Of a stretch of DNA of 64,000 nucleotides, positions 17,385 to 26,576 are shown piece after piece. Source of the stretch: Oceanobacillus timonensis (GTDB lineage: Bacteria; Bacillota; Bacilli; Bacillales; Amphibacillaceae); contig NZ_LT800497.1 of assembly GCF_900166635.1 (NCBI RefSeq), positions 1,278,303 to 1,342,302 on the forward strand, written 5' to 3'. The notes under the pieces were generated by a model, which had not been told where the DNA came from, ran no database searches, and saw only the letters and a list, made by a program, of their open reading frames with translations. Numbering within the stretch: the stretch's first letter is position 1; each line of letters opens with the position of its first letter. The position numbers and the translations under genes are program-made.

Positions 17385-19652
17385 ATGAAAGAACGCATTT
17401 TAGATTATATTAAAGAAAACAGCACCAAGCCTTTATCAATACAGGAATTAGAAGAAGGCCTGGCTTTAGAAGATGCGACAGAATTTAAAGAATTGGTTAT
17501 TGCCCTAAATGAATTGGAATTAGAAGGAGAACTCGTCCGCACAAGGAAAAACCGATTTGGTCTTCCCGACAAAATGAATCTTATCAAGGGAACAATCCAG
17601 ATGCATGCAAAAGGTTTTGCTTTTCTTATTCCAGAGGACGAAAATCAAACCGATGTGTATATTCATGCAAATGATATGGGTTCAGCGATGAATAAGGATA
17701 AAGTACTTGTTCGACTGGAAAAGAAAAACATGGATGAAGGCCGCCCCGAAGGAAAGGTTATCCGTATTTTAGAACGAGCTGTTGTTACAGTGGTCGGCAC
17801 GTTTGAAGATAATCGTTCTTTTGGATTTGTCATCGCGGATGATAAGCGGATACCCAATGATATTTTTATTTCAAAGGGAAGTATGCACGGAGCTGTGGAT
17901 GGCCATAAAGTACTTGCGCGCATCACCAAATATCCGGAGGGAAGAAAAAGTGCAGAAGGAGAAATTGTTCAAATTCTCGGTCATAAAAACGACCCGGGCA
18001 TTGATATTATTTCCATTATTTATAAGCACGGGATTCCCATCGATTTTCCGGAAGAGGTCATTGAGCAGGCAAATAACGTCCCGGAAGAAATTCACCCGGA
18101 TGATATACAGGGAAGAAAGGATTTACGGGATGAAGTTATTGTAACTATTGACGGTGCAGATGCTAAAGACCTTGATGATGCTATTAGTGTTAAACGTTTG
18201 GATAATGGGAATTACCAGCTTGGCGTTTATATTGCAGACGTCAGTCATTATGTAGATGAAGGAACACCTCTGGATAAAGAGGCCTTTGAGCGGGGAACGA
18301 GTGTTTATTTGGTTGATCGGGTGATTCCGATGATTCCTCATCGTTTATCAAATGGGATATGTTCTTTGAACCCGCAGGTTGACCGTTTAACACTCGGCTG
18401 TCAAATGGAGATTGATACAAGTGGACATGTCGTCAACCATGAAATTTTTCAAAGTGTGATTAATTCGAATGAGCGAATGACTTATTCTGATGTGAATAAG
18501 ATTTTAGTAGATAAGGATGAAGAACTGCGCAAAAAATACGAGCCGCTTGTGCCAATGTTTGAAGATATGGAGCAACTCGCAGCTATTCTGCGTAAAAAAC
18601 GCTTCGGACGCGGTGCGATTGATTTTGATTTTAAAGAAGCCAAAGTACTTGTCGATGAAAAAGGTCATCCGACTGATGTCGTTATTCGCGAACGCTCCGT
18701 TGGGGAAAAATTGATTGAAGAATTTATGCTTGCTGCGAATGAAACGATTGCCGAACATTTTCATTGGATGGATGTTCCGTTTATTCACCGCATTCACGAG
18801 GAACCGGATGAAGGAAAACTGGAGAAATTCTATGAATTCTTAGCCGGTTTGGGTATTTCCGTGAAAGGAACAGCCAATGAGGTCCATCCGCAGCAGTTGC
18901 AAAAGGTCTTGGACTCGATTAAAGATGATCCAGAGGAAATGATTGTTTCGAAATTAATGCTGCGTTCGATGCAGCAGGCGAAATATTCTCCACAAAGTGT
19001 AGGTCACTTTGGGTTGGCAACGGATTTTTATACGCATTTTACATCGCCGATTCGACGTTATCCAGATTTAATTGTGCATCGATTAATTCGTACCTATTTA
19101 ATTGAAAAGAAAATGGACAAGAAAACGATGAAGCACTGGAAGGACAGAATGCCGGAAATCGCCCGCCATACTTCCGAAATGGAACGCCGGGCCGTTGATG
19201 CGGAACGCGATACCGATAATATGAAGAAAGCGGAATTTATGAAAGATAAAATTGGGGAAGAGTTCACTGGTATTATCAGCTCTGTAACGAATTTCGGTAT
19301 GTTTGTCGAACTGGAAAATACAGTGGAAGGACTCGTTCATGTCAGCTACTTAACAGATGACTATTATCATTATGATGAACGCAGTCAGGCCATGATTGGA
19401 GAACGGACGGCAAAAGTATTCCGGGTTGGTGATGAAGTTGATATTAAAGTGGCCGATGTTAATTTGGAAGAATATACGGTTGATTTTGAATTGACATCCC
19501 TGGGTTCTCCGCGCCGGAAAGAAAGAAAACAGAAACCTTCCGGGAAAGTGATTCCGTCTTCAACCAAGACCAAAGAGAAATCAAAAACGAAATCGAAATC
19601 AAATGGCAAACCAAAAGCCAAAAATAAGAAAAAAAATAAACCAAAACGATAA
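17385..19652 (+). CDS. rnr: Ribonuclease R
   Basis: A 755-residue processive 3'-5' exoribonuclease that degrades structured RNA and takes part with tmRNA-SmpB in ribosome rescue and mRNA decay. In order: an N-terminal helix-turn-helix-like segment, cold-shock domains ([21 protein letters not shown]), the RNB catalytic domain with [14 protein letters not shown] holding the metal aspartates, and a C-terminal S1 domain ([28 protein letters not shown]). A lysine-rich tail ([21 protein letters not shown]) typical of RNase R follows. GAAGGTG lies before the ATG. The stop codon is embedded in its own terminator. Confidence 0.97.
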   Translation: MKERILDYIKENSTKPLSIQELEEGLALEDATEFKELVIALNELELEGELVRTRKNRFGLPDKMNLIKGTIQMHAKGFAFLIPEDENQTDVYIHANDMGSAMNKDKVLVRLEKKNMDEGRPEGKVIRILERAVVTVVGTFEDNRSFGFVIADDKRIPNDIFISKGSMHGAVDGHKVLARITKYPEGRKSAEGEIVQILGHKNDPGIDIISIIYKHGIPIDFPEEVIEQANNVPEEIHPDDIQGRKDLRDEVIVTIDGADAKDLDDAISVKRLDNGNYQLGVYIADVSHYVDEGTPLDKEAFERGTSVYLVDRVIPMIPHRLSNGICSLNPQVDRLTLGCQMEIDTSGHVVNHEIFQSVINSNERMTYSDVNKILVDKDEELRKKYEPLVPMFEDMEQLAAILRKKRFGRGAIDFDFKEAKVLVDEKGHPTDVVIRERSVGEKLIEEFMLAANETIAEHFHWMDVPFIHRIHEEPDEGKLEKFYEFLAGLGISVKGTANEVHPQQLQKVLDSIKDDPEEMIVSKLMLRSMQQAKYSPQSVGHFGLATDFYTHFTSPIRRYPDLIVHRLIRTYLIEKKMDKKTMKHWKDRMPEIARHTSEMERRAVDAERDTDNMKKAEFMKDKIGEEFTGIISSVTNFGMFVELENTVEGLVHVSYLTDDYYHYDERSQAMIGERTAKVFRVGDEVDIKVADVNLEEYTVDFELTSLGSPRRKERKQKPSGKVIPSSTKTKEKSKTKSKSNGKPKAKNKKKNKPKR

Positions 19653-19683
19653 AATCTCTAGAAAAGAGATTTTATCGTTTTTC
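19643..19683 (+). terminator. Terminator overlapping the rnr stop codon
   Basis: The arms CGATAAAATCTCT and AGAGATTTTATCG form a 13-base perfect stem followed by a T run; the rnr TAA lies inside the 5' arm. smpB therefore probably has its own promoter or depends on readthrough. Confidence 0.88.
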
Positions 19684-19812
19684 GAGGGAAAACAATATAT
19701 TTTTGAGATAAGGCAAGTTTTTTGGTAAGATATATAGAGGATTCGGTTGTGGGCACTATATCTACAGCTGGACAGGGACTTTTAAAAGTTCAATGGAAGA
19801 GGATGATGTCAA

Positions 19813-20280
19813 ATGCCAAGAGGAAACGGAAAAACCATTGCGCAAAATAAAAGAGCTTCCCATGATTATTTTATTGAAGATACGTTTGAAGCAGGTATTG
19901 TGCTGCAAGGAACGGAAATCAAGTCTATTCGCAATGGCAGAGTGAATATTAAGGATGCACATGCCAGAATAGACAGAAAAGGGGAAGTGCAATTAGTCAA
20001 CCTGCATATTGCTGAATATGAGCAGGGGAACCGTTATAATCATGACCCGACTCGTTCGAGAAAATTACTGCTTCATCGGAAAGAAATCGATAAATTAATC
20101 GGTTTGACGCAGCAGCAGGGTTATGCATTGGTTCCATTGAAGATTTATATTAAAAATGGGTATGCAAAAGTATTAATTGGTCTTGGAAGAGGGAAGAAGA
20201 AATACGATAAACGTGAAGATATGAAACGGAAACAGATGAAGCGGGATGTGGATCGGGCCATAAAAGAAAATATGCGTTAA
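19813..20280 (+). CDS. smpB: SsrA-binding protein SmpB
   Basis: A 155-residue RNA-binding protein that escorts tmRNA to stalled ribosomes. The sequence opens with [29 protein letters not shown] and contains [13 protein letters not shown], the standard OB-fold core. The basic tail [24 protein letters not shown] inserts in the mRNA channel. The tmRNA gene follows directly, as in other Bacillus-group genomes. Confidence 0.97.
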   Translation: MPRGNGKTIAQNKRASHDYFIEDTFEAGIVLQGTEIKSIRNGRVNIKDAHARIDRKGEVQLVNLHIAEYEQGNRYNHDPTRSRKLLLHRKEIDKLIGLTQQQGYALVPLKIYIKNGYAKVLIGLGRGKKKYDKREDMKRKQMKRDVDRAIKENMR

Positions 20281-20292
20281 TTCGCTCGATAC

Positions 20293-20320
20293 TTGACTTT
20301 TTAGTTTTATTTGTTATAAT
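20293..20320 (+). promoter_or_regulatory. Sigma-A promoter of ssrA
   Basis: A -35 box TTGACT at 20293-20298 and a perfect -10 TATAAT at 20315-20320 are separated by 16 bases. The mature tmRNA begins about 100 bases downstream, so a 5' leader must be trimmed. Confidence 0.75.
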
Positions 20321-20428
20321 GAAGAATACCCTTGTTCCTAGTATGACATTGTATATACAGACAATACTACTGAAACAAGGTACAGCTGAATAATTGAAGT
20401 GAGTTTCAATATTCCCTGTATGTTATAC

Positions 20429-20790
20429 GGGGACGTTACGGATTCGACAGGGATAGATTGAGCTCAAGTTGCACGTCGAGGTTACGGCTCGTAAAACGTT
20501 ACGCCTAAATATAACTGGCAAAGAAAACAATCAACCTGTTTTAGCAGCTGCGTAAGTAGCCTAAAACGATCCTTCCTGCCATCGCCCGTGTGGCAGATTG
20601 AAGGGTCTCAAATGAAGCGGGCTATACTGCTATCCACGGTCTGAGGATGGGCAGAAGAACTTAATCAGACTAGCTCCATGGAAGCCTGTTGGTAGGCTGA
20701 CATGAGAGCGAATGATAATATACCAACTAAGCGTGTAGATACTTGAGTGGCGATATCTCTGGACGAGGGTTCGACTCCCTCCGTCTCCAT
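20429..20790 (+). ncRNA. ssrA: Transfer-messenger RNA (tmRNA)
   Basis: The RNA rescues stalled ribosomes and tags the nascent chain for proteolysis. The 5' end GGGGACGTTACGGATTCGAC is the conserved tRNA-like start. The 3' end carries the T-loop GGTTCGACTCC and pairs CGTCTCC with the GGGGACG acceptor strand. The tag frame at 20517-20555 reads GKENNQPVLAAA then TAA, ending in the ALAAA/VLAAA-type degron and presumably preceded by the alanine charged on tmRNA. The 3' CCA is not fully encoded; only CCA-like TCCA is seen before TTAG. Boundaries are read from pairing and may be off by a base or two. Confidence 0.97.
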
Positions 20791-20794
20791 TAGA
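20762..20794 (+). other. Probable integration (att) site: 3' end of ssrA
   Basis: The tmRNA 3' end lies 60 bases from the end of a broken tyrosine integrase that points toward it, the standard arrangement for islands integrated in ssrA. I found no second copy of the 3' segment within the window, so the far boundary is unproven. Confidence 0.55.
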
Positions 20795-20853
20795 TGTCTA
20801 TAAATGCTGTCATATCAACATTTGCAAATCGCTGGCAACAAAACTGGCAACAC

Positions 20854-21578
20854 TTATTTAAAATTGTATATCTTAGCGGGTTTGAAGTCGTCTTCCATTT
20901 GAAGTACGGCTTCTTTTTCTGTACTCGGGTATAAGTGACTATATATATTTAAAGTTGTACTTATATTTCTGTGACCTAATTGCTATGCAATGATACTAGG
21001 CATTGCGTTTTTATTTATTAGATAACTGGCGTGACTGTGTCTGAAATCGTGTATACGTATCTTTTTAACTCCTGTTGCTTTTACATATTTATCGAAATTG
21101 TTATCTATGGTAGTTGTAGAAACATGATCGTGAAATTCTCCAAATGCCACATATCCGGGTTTGTAATGTTCCCAGGATGCTTTTAATTGGGATAAGACTA
21201 GCATAATAACTGTTCTGTGACTGGCTTGTGTCTTTGTGATTGTTACCTTTCTGTTATAAGCTGTTTTGGTGATGCTTATTTTATTTTCTTACGTCCGAAA
21301 AACGGTTTTAAATGAATACGCACCACGTTTTCTATTTTCGTGTAAGATGATTCTTTCCTTCTTTTTTTATACCAACTCAAGTATATATCAGCTATTTTCT
21401 CAAAAGATAAATTTTCTTCATCTTCTATATCAAAATTGTAAAGGAAATCAATTTCAGCATTTTTAGCTTCTTTCTTGGTTTTAAAACCTCTTTTCATATC
21501 TCGTTTTCTTTCTCCATTTGGTAAATTCACATACGTACTGTAATAGTATGTTTTCCTCTTCTTATCTTTGTAAATTTC
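20854..21578 (-). pseudogene. Tyrosine recombinase (phage/island integrase), deleted and nonsense-mutated
   Basis: The minus strand encodes pieces of an integrase. The N-terminal arm-binding part at 21276-21578 reads YYYSTYVNLPNGERKRDMKRGFKTKKEA and SFEKIADIYLSWYKKRRKESSYTKIENV. The C-terminal catalytic part (20854-21260) contains ITKTAYNRKV, RIHDFRHSHASYL with the R..H residues, and QLGHRNISTTLNIYSHL with the tyrosine. An in-frame TAG at 20983-20985 interrupts between SIIA and QLGHRN. Roughly 80 residues of the central domain, including the first catalytic arginine, are missing around 21262-21276. The gene cannot work. Confidence 0.88.
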
Positions 21579-21890
21579 TTCGGCAGATAAATACATCAGA
21601 TTAATGCCAACCCGAAGTGTATTTTCTTCATTATCATAAAAGGAAACGACAAGAAAACGATGTTCTGATTGTTTTTGTACCTTTCCTATTTCGGCTGTGT
21701 AATCGTCTAAAACATGTCTGTCTTCCATCTTCAAACGGCGCATGCTTTTTCGATTTGGTGTATACATGGATTTTTTCAAGCGAATCAAAAAGTATTTGTC
21801 ATGCTTATCCAATGCATCAAACTCTTGAATGGTCGCATAATCCCGATCACGAACAGACGTGGTGACCTGATGCGAAAATTCATCAGCCCT
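21578..21890 (-). pseudogene. IS4-family transposase fragment fused to the integrase remnant
   Basis: The minus-strand frame reads QVTTSVRDRDYATIQ, EFDALDKHDKYFLIRLKKS and further to LMYLSAEEI. This is the central DDE-region pattern of IS4-group transposases (RDRDY...KYFLIRLK). At about 21578 it continues in the same open frame into integrase sequence, giving a chimeric 178-codon ORF (21276-21812). The chimera is a deletion scar, not a designed protein. The other edge meets a truncated LXG toxin at about 21895. Confidence 0.78.
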
Positions 21891-21897
21891 GCAAGAT

Positions 21898-22581
21898 GGA
21901 AGAATTGTTCGCTCTTACATGGATCACGATGGAGTTATGAAATATCATTTCGTAGAGAAAATTCCTGAGGAGAGATTAAAGCCGCCGGAAGTGGAGGAAG
22001 AAGACTTCTTTACGGAATTAGGTAATAGTTTCAAGAAGACCGTTAACAATACAGTAGAGTTAGGGAAGGATACAGTTACTCGTTTCGAAAATAATCAAAA
22101 AGAATTATACGATAACAAGATGAATTCATTTTATGACTTTTCGAATTATCTAACGCTAGGTGCCTTAGATATCGGGAAAGATACGTATAGAGGCATAGTT
22201 GGCTATGGTGAAAATATGCTTAACTCTCCAGCAGACTTTGCTAATTGGTTAACAATGGGAGGAGTAGACACAGCGAAAGGCGCAATTGCGCCAGAGGATC
22301 CAAATTCCAAAGAACATATAGCAAACGTACTCTCCTTGGGAACGTTGATGTTTATTCGTAGACCAACACCAAGTCCAGATGTCCCATCACCAAGTAGTAA
22401 ACCATCGGGATCACAAGCTGTGCCACAGACTGATAACAATACAAATTCTTCCACAGCAAGTAGTTTTATACTACCTAATGGTGTAAAATAACCAACACTT
22501 ACTAATATCCGAGAGTGGATTCGACAACAAATGCCGGAGATTGGGCTTGTGCAGGATGCTACTGGGGCTTATCATTTAGTT
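21898..22581 (+). pseudogene. Linker region of an LXG-type (T7SS) polymorphic toxin, N-terminus lost
   Basis: An open frame from 21898 reads GRIVRSYMDHDGVMKYHFVEK and then the pre-toxin linker typical of Bacillus LXG proteins: SNYLTLGALDIGKDTYRGIVGYGENMLNSPADFANWLTMGG...KGAIAPEDPNSKEHIANVLSLGTL. The N-terminal LXG secretion domain is gone, replaced by IS4 sequence. A TAA at 22489-22491 follows LPNGVK. Beyond it the same frame continues as NIREWIRQQMPEIGLVQDATGAYHLV and then shifts into the nuclease domain frame. Such proteins are exported by the type VII secretion system to kill competitors; this copy can no longer be exported. Confidence 0.75.
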
Positions 22582-23048
22582 AGGACAGTCAGAGTAATGG
22601 TAATAGTTCAACTAAGAATAGTGGAGACTTTAATAAGGGTATAGATAGTTCAAGAACAAGATTACCAAGAACAAATGGTAAATGGGAAGGAAACCCTGGT
22701 AATGGAAAATGGTATTCAGATAATCCAGAGGTGAAAAAAGTAACAAACGGTGAAGGGGTAGAATTTACTGATGGAAGGCCTAATTTCACTCCATGGAGTA
22801 AAGGTACTATTAAATTTAAAAAAGGTGTGTTAGATGGAACTAAAAGGGATTTTAACCTAGTTTATGAAAAAATTAAACAGTTAAAAGGATTTAAAACAAA
22901 CAATCTGGCCAAAGCTTGGCTTAAAGAAAAGGGATTAACGCCACACCATAAAAGTTCTACTGAAATTGAATTGATACTAACTGATCTGCAAGGGAATATA
23001 CCACATATTGGTGCTGCATCTGATTTCAGAGGAGGAAAAACTAAGTGA
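22582..23048 (+). pseudogene. HNH/EndoVII-superfamily nuclease toxin domain (C-terminus of the LXG toxin)
   Basis: The frame from 22582 reads NGNSSTKNSGDFNKG...TRLPRTNGKWEGNPGNGKW, then GEGVEFTDGRPNFTPW and the terminal motif KGLTPHHKSSTEIELILTDL...IPHIG. The paired histidines with a following LxPTDLHxNIPHxG pattern mark the HNH/Endonuclease VII toxins found at LXG C-termini. The domain itself looks whole, but it is frameshifted from its export region. It ends four bases into the SUKH immunity gene (overlap GTGA), so toxin and immunity were translationally coupled. Confidence 0.72.
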
Positions 23049-23608
23049 ATGAAATAATAAAAAGTAAGTTAAATGAAATTATTGATATGGATATGAGTAC
23101 AATAAGAAGGGATAATTATAATGCCAGTACTAATGAGATAGAACGTATTTATAATATAAATATTCCATTAGATTATAAAGAATTTTTACTGGAATATGGC
23201 GGAAGCTTTATAAAAGATGGCATAATGTATCAACCAATTGAGAGTACTCCAGTAACCCCAGAGGATGGTTTTGATTCGATAAACTATTTTTATGGCATTA
23301 CAAATGATAACTACGATATTGAATTAGCTATACAAACTTATATTGAGGTTTTAGGTACTGATATTATGCCTATTGCAGATGCTGGTGGAGGAGACTTGAT
23401 ATGTATAGGTTTAAAAGAGGAGTATAGAGGAAAAGTGTATTATTGGTATCACGAAAGAGAAAAGACTATAGAGGGTAGAGAACATTTTTATTTAATTGCA
23501 AATTCTTTTAAAGAGTTTATTTTAAAATTTATGTCTCATGAAAGGGAATATAATATAAATTTAGATGATATTGATATTTCTTTAGATGATGATTTATTAA
23601 AGGATTAA
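23045..23608 (+). CDS. SMI1/KNR4 (SUKH) family immunity protein
   Basis: A 187-residue intracellular antidote that probably binds and blocks the adjacent HNH nuclease toxin. SUKH features: YNINIPLDYKEFLLEYGG near residue 40, PIADAGGGDLICIGL around residue 115 and VYYWYHERE. AGAGGAGG precedes GTG 23045. The gene is intact although its toxin is broken. Retention may protect against the same toxin from sister cells, or may simply be recent decay. Confidence 0.85.
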   Translation: MNEIIKSKLNEIIDMDMSTIRRDNYNASTNEIERIYNINIPLDYKEFLLEYGGSFIKDGIMYQPIESTPVTPEDGFDSINYFYGITNDNYDIELAIQTYIEVLGTDIMPIADAGGGDLICIGLKEEYRGKVYYWYHEREKTIEGREHFYLIANSFKEFILKFMSHEREYNINLDDIDISLDDDLLKD

Positions 23609-23939
23609 ATTTAATCTACTCAACTTTCACAGACTGAAATAGACATGTGGTACTAAGGGACAGAAGATTCCACCTGAAGGTCATGATAAACCGTTTCTGA
23701 AAGAATTAGTTGAGCTAGAAACGCTTTTTAAGTAAAATTACACTTATACAATTGTTAATCTTAAAAGTAAGAGGATACTATGGATACCTGCCCCCGCATC
23801 TCTCTAGTTATTAGATTTAGTTGAGCAAGAAATATAACAGGCCACAGGGACAGGTTCACTGTCCCAATTTTTTCTCTAACCTAGCAAGGCATCTGTCCCC
23901 TGCCTGTCCCCGTGTTCTTTATTAAGGAAAGTCCCCACC
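23609..23939. other. Gap without a gene
   Basis: Only short frames are seen. Two stretches contain repeats of words such as GGGACAG and CTGTCCC (23845-23920), which look like eroded repeat DNA. No promoter or terminator stands out. Confidence 0.4.
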
Positions 23940-24260
23940 CTATTTCCATTGCTTTTTTGTAAGTAAACTCCTCACCTGCTTCCAAAACGCTCGATTCATT
24001 TCTCTTTTCATTCCAGCAGCCTCTTCTTCCTCGATTAATAAGTGATTTACACCTGTTGGATTACGATAATTTCCACTCGTTGTATCTACTTGATATTGCT
24101 GTTTGAATTTTGCCAAGCGCTCCTTTGCTCTTTCATCTTTGCGTATGGTATCGATTAATCGGTGACGAATCATATAGTTCATCCTGAATTTCGAACCAAT
24201 TTTATAAAAAAACATAAAAAAGGGCTCTAAACTTTGGTAGAATAGGATTAACCGGTCCAA
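23940..24260 (-). CDS. Hypothetical protein, unrecognised
   Basis: A 106-codon frame with a hydrophobic start (LILFYQSLEPFFMFFYKIG) and a charged body (RHRLIDTIRKDERAKERLAKFKQQYQ, then TTSGNYRNPTGVNHLLIEEEEAAG). The composition looks protein-like, but the upstream ribosome-binding site is weak and I recognise no family. It overlaps the start of a SUKH fragment on the other strand and may itself be a fragment. ATG 24180 (MNYMIRHRL) is an alternative start. Confidence 0.35.
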   Translation of the reverse strand: MDRLILFYQSLEPFFMFFYKIGSKFRMNYMIRHRLIDTIRKDERAKERLAKFKQQYQVDTTSGNYRNPTGVNHLLIEEEEAAGMKREMNRAFWKQVRSLLTKKQWK

Positions 24261-24263
24261 ATG

Positions 24264-24404
24264 TGTTTAGGAGTAAATGAAAAATATTTTGAACAAATTT
24301 ATTTTTGGAACCATGAACAGGAAACGGATGAACTTATGGAAAATATGCATTATTTAGCCAGAAATATTAATGGGTTTTTAGATAGTTTATATGAACCTGA
24401 GTAA
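24264..24404 (+). pseudogene. C-terminal fragment of a SUKH immunity gene
   Basis: The frame reads CLGVNEKYFEQIYFWNHEQE and ends NGFLDSLYEPE. It corresponds to the ICIGLKEEYRGKVYYWYHERE region and tail of the intact SUKH protein at 23045-23608. The N-terminal two thirds are missing. It marks a further toxin-immunity pair lost from this island. Confidence 0.75.
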
Positions 24405-24523
24405 AAAGCTTGGCATCATCAAGGTGGAAAAATAATGATCATCAGGGACAACAGGTTCACTGTCCCTGGTTTTAATAGAGAAGATGCGTAAGTTTGAAGA
24501 TAAAAATAATCAGTAAATATAGA

Positions 24524-24564
24524 AACAGCACTTGACATTTTGGCTAGTCATCAAGTGCTGTTTT
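24524..24564 (+). terminator. Hairpin after the SUKH fragment
   Basis: The arms AACAGCACTTGA and TCAAGTGCTGTT form a perfect 12-base stem, followed by TTTT. A related weaker hairpin at 25455-25490 follows the DUF600 gene, suggesting that each cassette once carried this terminator. Confidence 0.7.
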
Positions 24565-24570
24565 ATTTAG

Positions 24571-24954
24571 AATGCTTTTCAAATTAAAGAAGTACCGTAT
24601 GGGGAACATATCGTTAGAGGCAGATATGGCAGAAAAGAATTGACGCCTAATACCCGTTATGTAACAGAAGACGGTTATAAGTATACAACGGATGAAATTG
24701 GTAGAATCGTAGATGTGGATGCCGATAATTTGGTTGCGCAAAATAGTCAGCTTAATCGTGCTGGTGGAGAATGGTATAACATGGAAACAGAGTGGGCGAA
24801 TGCATTAAAAGAAGTGCCGCCTAAAAAAGTATCAGTTAGTATTAAACCTATGTATTCTAATAATTCTATGCGACCAAATTCTTTTATAGTGGAGTACGAG
24901 ATAGAAGGTCAATTCTCGGTACTACGTGAAATTGCTAATCAATCAGGAGGATGA
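24571..24954 (+). pseudogene. DNA/RNA non-specific endonuclease-type toxin domain with its catalytic core deleted
   Basis: The open frame reads GRYGRKELTPNTRYVTEDGYKYTTDEIGRIVDV, then jumps to DNLVAQNSQLNRAGGEWYNMETEWANALK and VSVSIKPMYSNNSMRP. This is the start and end of the NucA-like toxins that terminate YeeF-type LXG proteins. The middle part, which should carry the DDGGHLI-type catalytic histidine before NLVAQN, is missing. No LXG export domain precedes it. Its stop overlaps the region of the immunity gene's ribosome-binding site. Confidence 0.72.
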
Positions 24955-24959
24955 GTTTA

Positions 24960-25448
24960 ATGAGTTTTGAAATGGAACTAAACAGAGCATATAGAGAAAT
25001 TGCCCAACAAATTAATGAGATGATACCAATAGAATGGGAGAAATTTTATTTTAATGGAGAAGCGATAGATGAAGAAGGAGGTATATTTTTCTTTTTTACA
25101 CCAAAAGGAAAAGAAGAATATATTTTTTCACACTATATATCTAAACTATTTAATATAGATAAAGTCACTTATTATAAAGAATTCCATAAATTATTTCAAA
25201 AAACAATAGAACTTCAAAAAGTATTTATTAATAATGACCAAGTTCCGTGGTTTTCTGTGACAATACTATTGAGTGCAGAAGGAAAATTAAAAGTACATTA
25301 TGATTATGCAGATTGGCATAAAAGCGAATTTGGTCCAGCAGCAAGAACAAAGTATTTCGAGTATAAGTATATAAGTAAAGATAAGGAGCATTTTGATTTA
25401 GATTTAATGGAAAAGATGAGTAAGTTTGAAGAGAAAAATAATCATTAA
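24960..25448 (+). CDS. DUF600/YezG-type immunity protein
   Basis: A protein of about 162 residues whose pattern (REIAQQINEMIPIEWEKFYFNGE, then FFFFTPKGKEEYIFSHYI, and LKVHYDYADWHKSEFGPAARTKYFEYKYI) fits the YezG/DUF600 antitoxins that neutralise YeeF-like nuclease toxins in Bacillus. ATG 24960 is chosen because AGGAGG ends nine bases upstream; ATG 24951 would abut it. The gene is intact beside a catalytically dead cognate toxin domain. Confidence 0.85.
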   Translation: MSFEMELNRAYREIAQQINEMIPIEWEKFYFNGEAIDEEGGIFFFFTPKGKEEYIFSHYISKLFNIDKVTYYKEFHKLFQKTIELQKVFINNDQVPWFSVTILLSAEGKLKVHYDYADWHKSEFGPAARTKYFEYKYISKDKEHFDLDLMEKMSKFEEKNNH

Positions 25449-25454
25449 TTATAG

Positions 25455-25490
25455 AAACAGCATTTGATGTTTTAGGTCAGGTGCTGTTTT
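25455..25490 (+). terminator. Weak terminator-like hairpin after the DUF600 gene
   Basis: AACAGCA and TGCTGTT arms are separated by 19 bases and followed by TTGTTAT. The same arms begin the stronger hairpin at 24524-24564. Confidence 0.45.
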
Positions 25491-25639
25491 GTTATAATTT
25501 GCTTGGAATATAGTAAAAAGAAGAAGCATTGAAATACTAAATAGTTGAATGGGGTAAACAAGGGTTTCCGAGTAAATATTACAAAGAAAGTTTCCGAATA
25601 GCTGGAAACAAAAGTTGCAATACATAAGCCAAACCAGAC

Positions 25640-25830
25640 AGTAGCTAATCCATTAAAAATGATTTTAAGAAAAATAGTGAAGTCGAAGAAAGCGCAATTA
25701 ATAAATATAAAGATTTGCTTTCAAAAGAATTAATTGAAGCATGGAGAACTTATGGATATGGCGTTTAAGGGAAGGGTACTTAAAAATAATTAACCCTGAA
25801 GGATGGTTAGCAAAAGATACATTTCTTTGA
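25640..25830 (+). pseudogene. Remnant of a GAD-like domain immunity protein
   Basis: Frames read INKYKDLLSKELIEAWRTYGYG then, after a shift, GYLKIINPEGWLAKDTFL. This follows the GAD-like immunity pattern of INKYK..LP.ELIEFWE.YGFG followed by GYLKVINPEEY. Stops and frameshifts break it. Upstream bases 25500-25640 hold no gene. Confidence 0.6.
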
Positions 25831-25862
25831 AAACATGGGAAGAATGCATTGGTAAGAGTAGT

Positions 25863-26286
25863 AGTAGTTCAACTAAGGACAATGGAAGTGGAGATAAGGG
25901 TGTAAATAATCCAATAACAACAAGATTACCAAGAACAAATGGTAAATGGATGGAAAATGGTGTTCTGATATACCTGAAGTAAAAAATATAACAAATGGTG
26001 AAGGTGTAGAATTTATTAATGGTAGACCTAACTTTTCACCTTTGTCAGAGGGTGAGTATTTGAGAAAGGAAAACTAACAGGTACACCAAATGACTTTTCA
26101 TTAGTGTATGAACAAATTCAGCACCAATATAATTTGCCATCAAAAAATGCTGCAAAGAAATTACTAAAACAAGCGGGTGTTACACCACACCATAAGTCAA
26201 GTACAGTAATAGAATTAATACCAACTGATTTGCATGGAAATATTCCGCATATTGGTCCGGCATCAGATTTACGAGGAGGGTATTAA
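25863..26286 (+). pseudogene. Second copy of the HNH/EndoVII toxin domain, frameshifted
   Basis: The DNA repeats the plan of 22582-23048: a serine/threonine-rich lead, TRLPRTNGKW, GEGVEF, and finally YEQIQHQYNLPSKNAAKKLLKQAGVTPHHKSS with ELIPTDLHGNIPHIG. Several frameshifts lie between 25940 and 26100, so only the last 60 residues are in one frame. The C-terminal histidine motif is kept. It is followed four bases later by a truncated SUKH gene, the same toxin-immunity order as the first copy. Confidence 0.78.
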
Positions 26287-26289
26287 AAA

Positions 26290-26493
26290 ATGGAACAATT
26301 TAAAAAAAAGCTTGAAACAATAATTGATTTCGATGTAAAAGAGATTGATATTAGTTGGAATGAAAACCATATAAATAATCTAGAAGGAAAATATAATATA
26401 AAGTTACCTCAAGATTATTCATATTATCTGCAACATTATGGTAATGATTATATTGTAAACGAGCACATTATTTCTTCTAAAAAAGCAATATAA
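26290..26493 (+). pseudogene. Truncated SUKH immunity gene
   Basis: The first 67 codons of a SUKH protein (FDVKEIDISWNENHINNLEGKYNIKLPQDYSYYLQHYG) end where transposon-like DNA begins. The start has a GGAGGG site. Loss of the rest is best explained by insertion or deletion at the left end of the element at about 26.5-29.7 kb. Confidence 0.75.
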
Positions 26494-26527
26494 TTTTCAA
26501 ATTTCTCCGGCTTTACTGCTGTACTTC

Positions 26528-26559
26528 TCTGAAGAAATGTGCTAATTTTTGTTCAAATT
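26528..26559 (-). repeat. Left-end transposase-binding repeat
   Basis: Read on the minus strand, this site has TTTGAACAAAAATTAGCACA then TTTCTTCAGA. It closely follows the right-end repeat TTGAAAATCGGAGCACATTA then TTTCAGA at 29611-29637, in opposite orientation. Confidence 0.6.
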
Positions 26560-26576
26560 CCTTCGGAGGTTTTTGA

